Below the pieces are notes generated by a model. That model worked only from the letters and a program-made list of their open reading frames with translations. It searched no databases and had not been told where the DNA came from. Below are positions 7,838-8,501 of a stretch of 8,501 bases of DNA, one piece after another. Position numbers and translations under genes: made by a program. Each line of letters begins with the position of its first letter. Position 1 is the first letter of the stretch. The stretch comes from JANXXV01 sp038200305. Its GTDB lineage: Bacteria; Acidobacteriota; Terriglobia; Bryobacterales; Bryobacteraceae. Location of the stretch: the NCBI GenBank assembly GCA_038200305.1, contig JBBPYD010000166.1, positions 1 through 8,501 on the forward strand, in the 5' to 3' direction.

Positions 7838-7920
7838 TTTTGCGAAACAGAATGAAATTCGATTCTGGGGCCACGGCGCCGAAAATTGCCGAGCAAAGCC
7901 AATTTGGGTTTGGGTGTGGA
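7838..7920. repeat. Array unit 3 (truncated)
   Basis: Motifs A and B are both present. The A-B segment is GC-rich and contains GGCGCC. After motif B only a remnant of the conserved segment is visible (TTGGGTGTGGATTG), so the array breaks off at about 7920. Confidence 0.7.
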
Positions 7921-8095
7921 TTGCTGCGCGGAGTTGCCATGGACGCGCGGTCCCGTGCGGTGGTCAGATCTAGCACTTCCATCGGCTATGTTTTAGCACG
8001 GGTGGAATCTGGGATTTGAGGATTGGGCGGTAAGTACTTTGGTTTGTTGCGCGAAATCGTTGAAATAGTTGTGAATGCAAAATCTAAGCAGCTAC
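7921..8095. other. Intergenic stretch with no identified gene
   Basis: Together with the array this makes more than 500 bases without a gene upstream of the operon, so the operon promoter should lie here or inside the array. I see no good -35/-10 pair. On the minus strand TGCTAAAAC (about 7993-8001) weakly resembles an extended -10, without a matching -35. TAGCAC occurs twice as a direct repeat (7971-7976 and 7994-7999), 23 bases apart. The stretch becomes AT-richer from about 8030 rightwards. Confidence 0.4.
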
Positions 8096-8314
8096 CTAAA
8101 CCGAAACCATCTGATTCAGCAGGTTAGAGGGCAAGTTTTCGAAGAAGTTTTCGAAGGAAGGATCGATAAAGGTTTCACCGCTTAGAGCCGAGAAGGAGAA
8201 TGAATGCTGAGGGCATAACCGATGCGGACGGTAGTGTCCGAACACAACGGCGATCGTCTTAGCGCTCGAACCCGAAGTTGTCATATCCCCTTTTACTTCA
8301 ACTAGAGTGGCCAT
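8096..8314 (-). CDS. Small hypothetical ORF, possibly not a gene
   Basis: This is a 72-codon frame from ATG 8314, or from ATG 8284, which has AAGGGG only 2 bases upstream. No domain, signal peptide or membrane segment was recognised. The C-terminus has a small duplicated segment, SFENFFENL, from a 12-base direct repeat near 8133-8156. Its start lies inside the end of the ORF at 8302-8501 (13-base overlap), so the two could be coupled genes, the two halves of one frameshifted gene, or chance ORFs. GC here is about 47%, below that of the four operon genes. Confidence 0.22.
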   Translation of the reverse strand: MATLVEVKGDMTTSGSSAKTIAVVFGHYRPHRLCPQHSFSFSALSGETFIDPSFENFFENLPSNLLNQMVSV

Positions 8315-8501
8315 TGGCCGGTGTTCGCCGCTACGATGAGATCAGCAATAGAAACAGGGGTTTTCTCTGCATACTCCTTTCGTTTGACCGAAGGTGATCT
8401 CAAGACTAAAAACAGATTCGGCTCGGGTCTGAAATGCTTCTCAAAATTCAATGCTGTCAGATCGACTTGGAGTTGCCCCCATATTTGGGACAAACAGTTA
8501 A
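8302..8501 (-). CDS. Hypothetical ORF open at the right edge, possibly a gene C-terminus
   Basis: The frame is open from the right edge to TAG at 8302-8304, about 66 codons. A TTG at 8493 is the only alternative start near the edge, so this may be the C-terminal end of a longer protein lying outside the window. The residues are mixed charged and hydrophobic (LNFEKHFRPEPNLFLVLRSP, then VSIADLIVAA) with no domain I recognise. An opposing plus-strand frame is also open over 8336-8501, so coding strand is not settled. Confidence 0.22.
   Translation of the reverse strand, partial: NCLSQIWGQLQVDLTALNFEKHFRPEPNLFLVLRSPSVKRKEYAEKTPVSIADLIVAANTGQWPL

Larger units (their letters stand above)
7596..7920. 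repeat. Tandem array of about 2.7 units of ~120 bp, upstream of the operon
   Basis: Three consecutive units were aligned by eye. Each contains motif A, TTGCGAAACAGARYGAAATT (plus strand 7598-7617, 7721-7740, 7840-7859), and motif B, TTGCCGAGCAAAGCCAATT, identical in all three (7645-7663, 7763-7781, 7886-7904). The A-to-B segment varies in sequence and length (start-to-start 47, 42, 46 bases). The B-to-A segment is conserved and nearly constant in length (76 and 77 bases), with shared blocks GCGTGACA, TTTGAAG, GGGTGTAGG and GTGAYGGAT. Unit periods are 123 and 119 bases. These are not all multiples of three, so the array cannot keep one reading frame and is not coding. It ends 38 bases before the tolC-like start. 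I do not recognise a named repeat family. Confidence 0.9.

Noticed and set aside
7561..7902. A 113-codon minus-strand frame within the array
   Set aside because: It is the same repeat translated in a second frame, with no independent coding sign.
7596..7920. CRISPR array
   Set aside because: The units are ~120 bp with two related motifs. The conserved part is longer than the variable part, there are only three units, and no cas gene is present.
7596..7920. Insertion sequence or MITE
   Set aside because: The motifs are direct repeats, no terminal inverted repeats or target duplication were found, and no transposase is present.
7320..7982. A 220-codon minus-strand frame covering the array and the start of the tolC-like gene
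   Set aside because: It overlaps the well-supported tolC-like coding start in another frame. Its peptide echoes of the repeat (NWLCSAI in two units, KLALLGN in the third) change frame because periods are not all multiples of three.
8336..8501. Plus-strand open frame from ATG 8336 to the right edge
   Set aside because: It is short, open at the edge, has no ribosome binding site and no recognised domain, and competes with an equally weak minus-strand frame.

Overview
The window most likely comes from an acidobacterium of the Solibacter/Bryobacter lineage (Bryobacterales). The strongest clue is the C-terminal 230 residues or so of the largest protein, which match the family I know as TIGR03437 ('Solibacter C-terminal domain'). 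Moderately high GC in the genes, a TPR lipoprotein and a PPC-like exported protein fit the same group. No rRNA, tRNA, CRISPR array, transposase or phage gene was seen.

Positions 1-7558 hold four genes, all on the minus strand. In transcription order they are a TolC-type outer-membrane channel (7558-6281), a 1114-residue exported double beta-propeller protein with a Solibacter C-terminal domain (6242-2898), a 767-residue TPR lipoprotein (2829-526), and the N-terminal 172 codons of an exported protein with a PPC-like motif, which runs off the left edge (517-1). The gaps are 38, 68 and 8 bases and no convincing terminator lies between them, so they are probably one operon. All four products carry an export signal. 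The likely theme is cell-envelope or surface assembly: an outer-membrane channel, a probable outer-membrane-anchored TPR scaffold and two exported beta-rich proteins. No inner-membrane pump or adaptor is present, so the substrate is unknown.

Positions 7596-7920, starting 38 bases upstream of the tolC-like start codon, hold a tandem array of about 2.7 units of roughly 120 bp. Each unit has two related ~20-bp motifs, a short variable segment between them and a conserved segment after them. The unit lengths change the reading frame, so the array is non-coding DNA. It is the most unusual item in the window.

Positions 7921-8095 show nothing firm. From about 8041 to the right edge GC falls to about 47% by my hand count. 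This part holds only weak, unrecognised small ORFs, two of them overlapping on the minus strand and one on the plus strand, with the outer ones open at the edge. It may be a different or degraded accessory segment.
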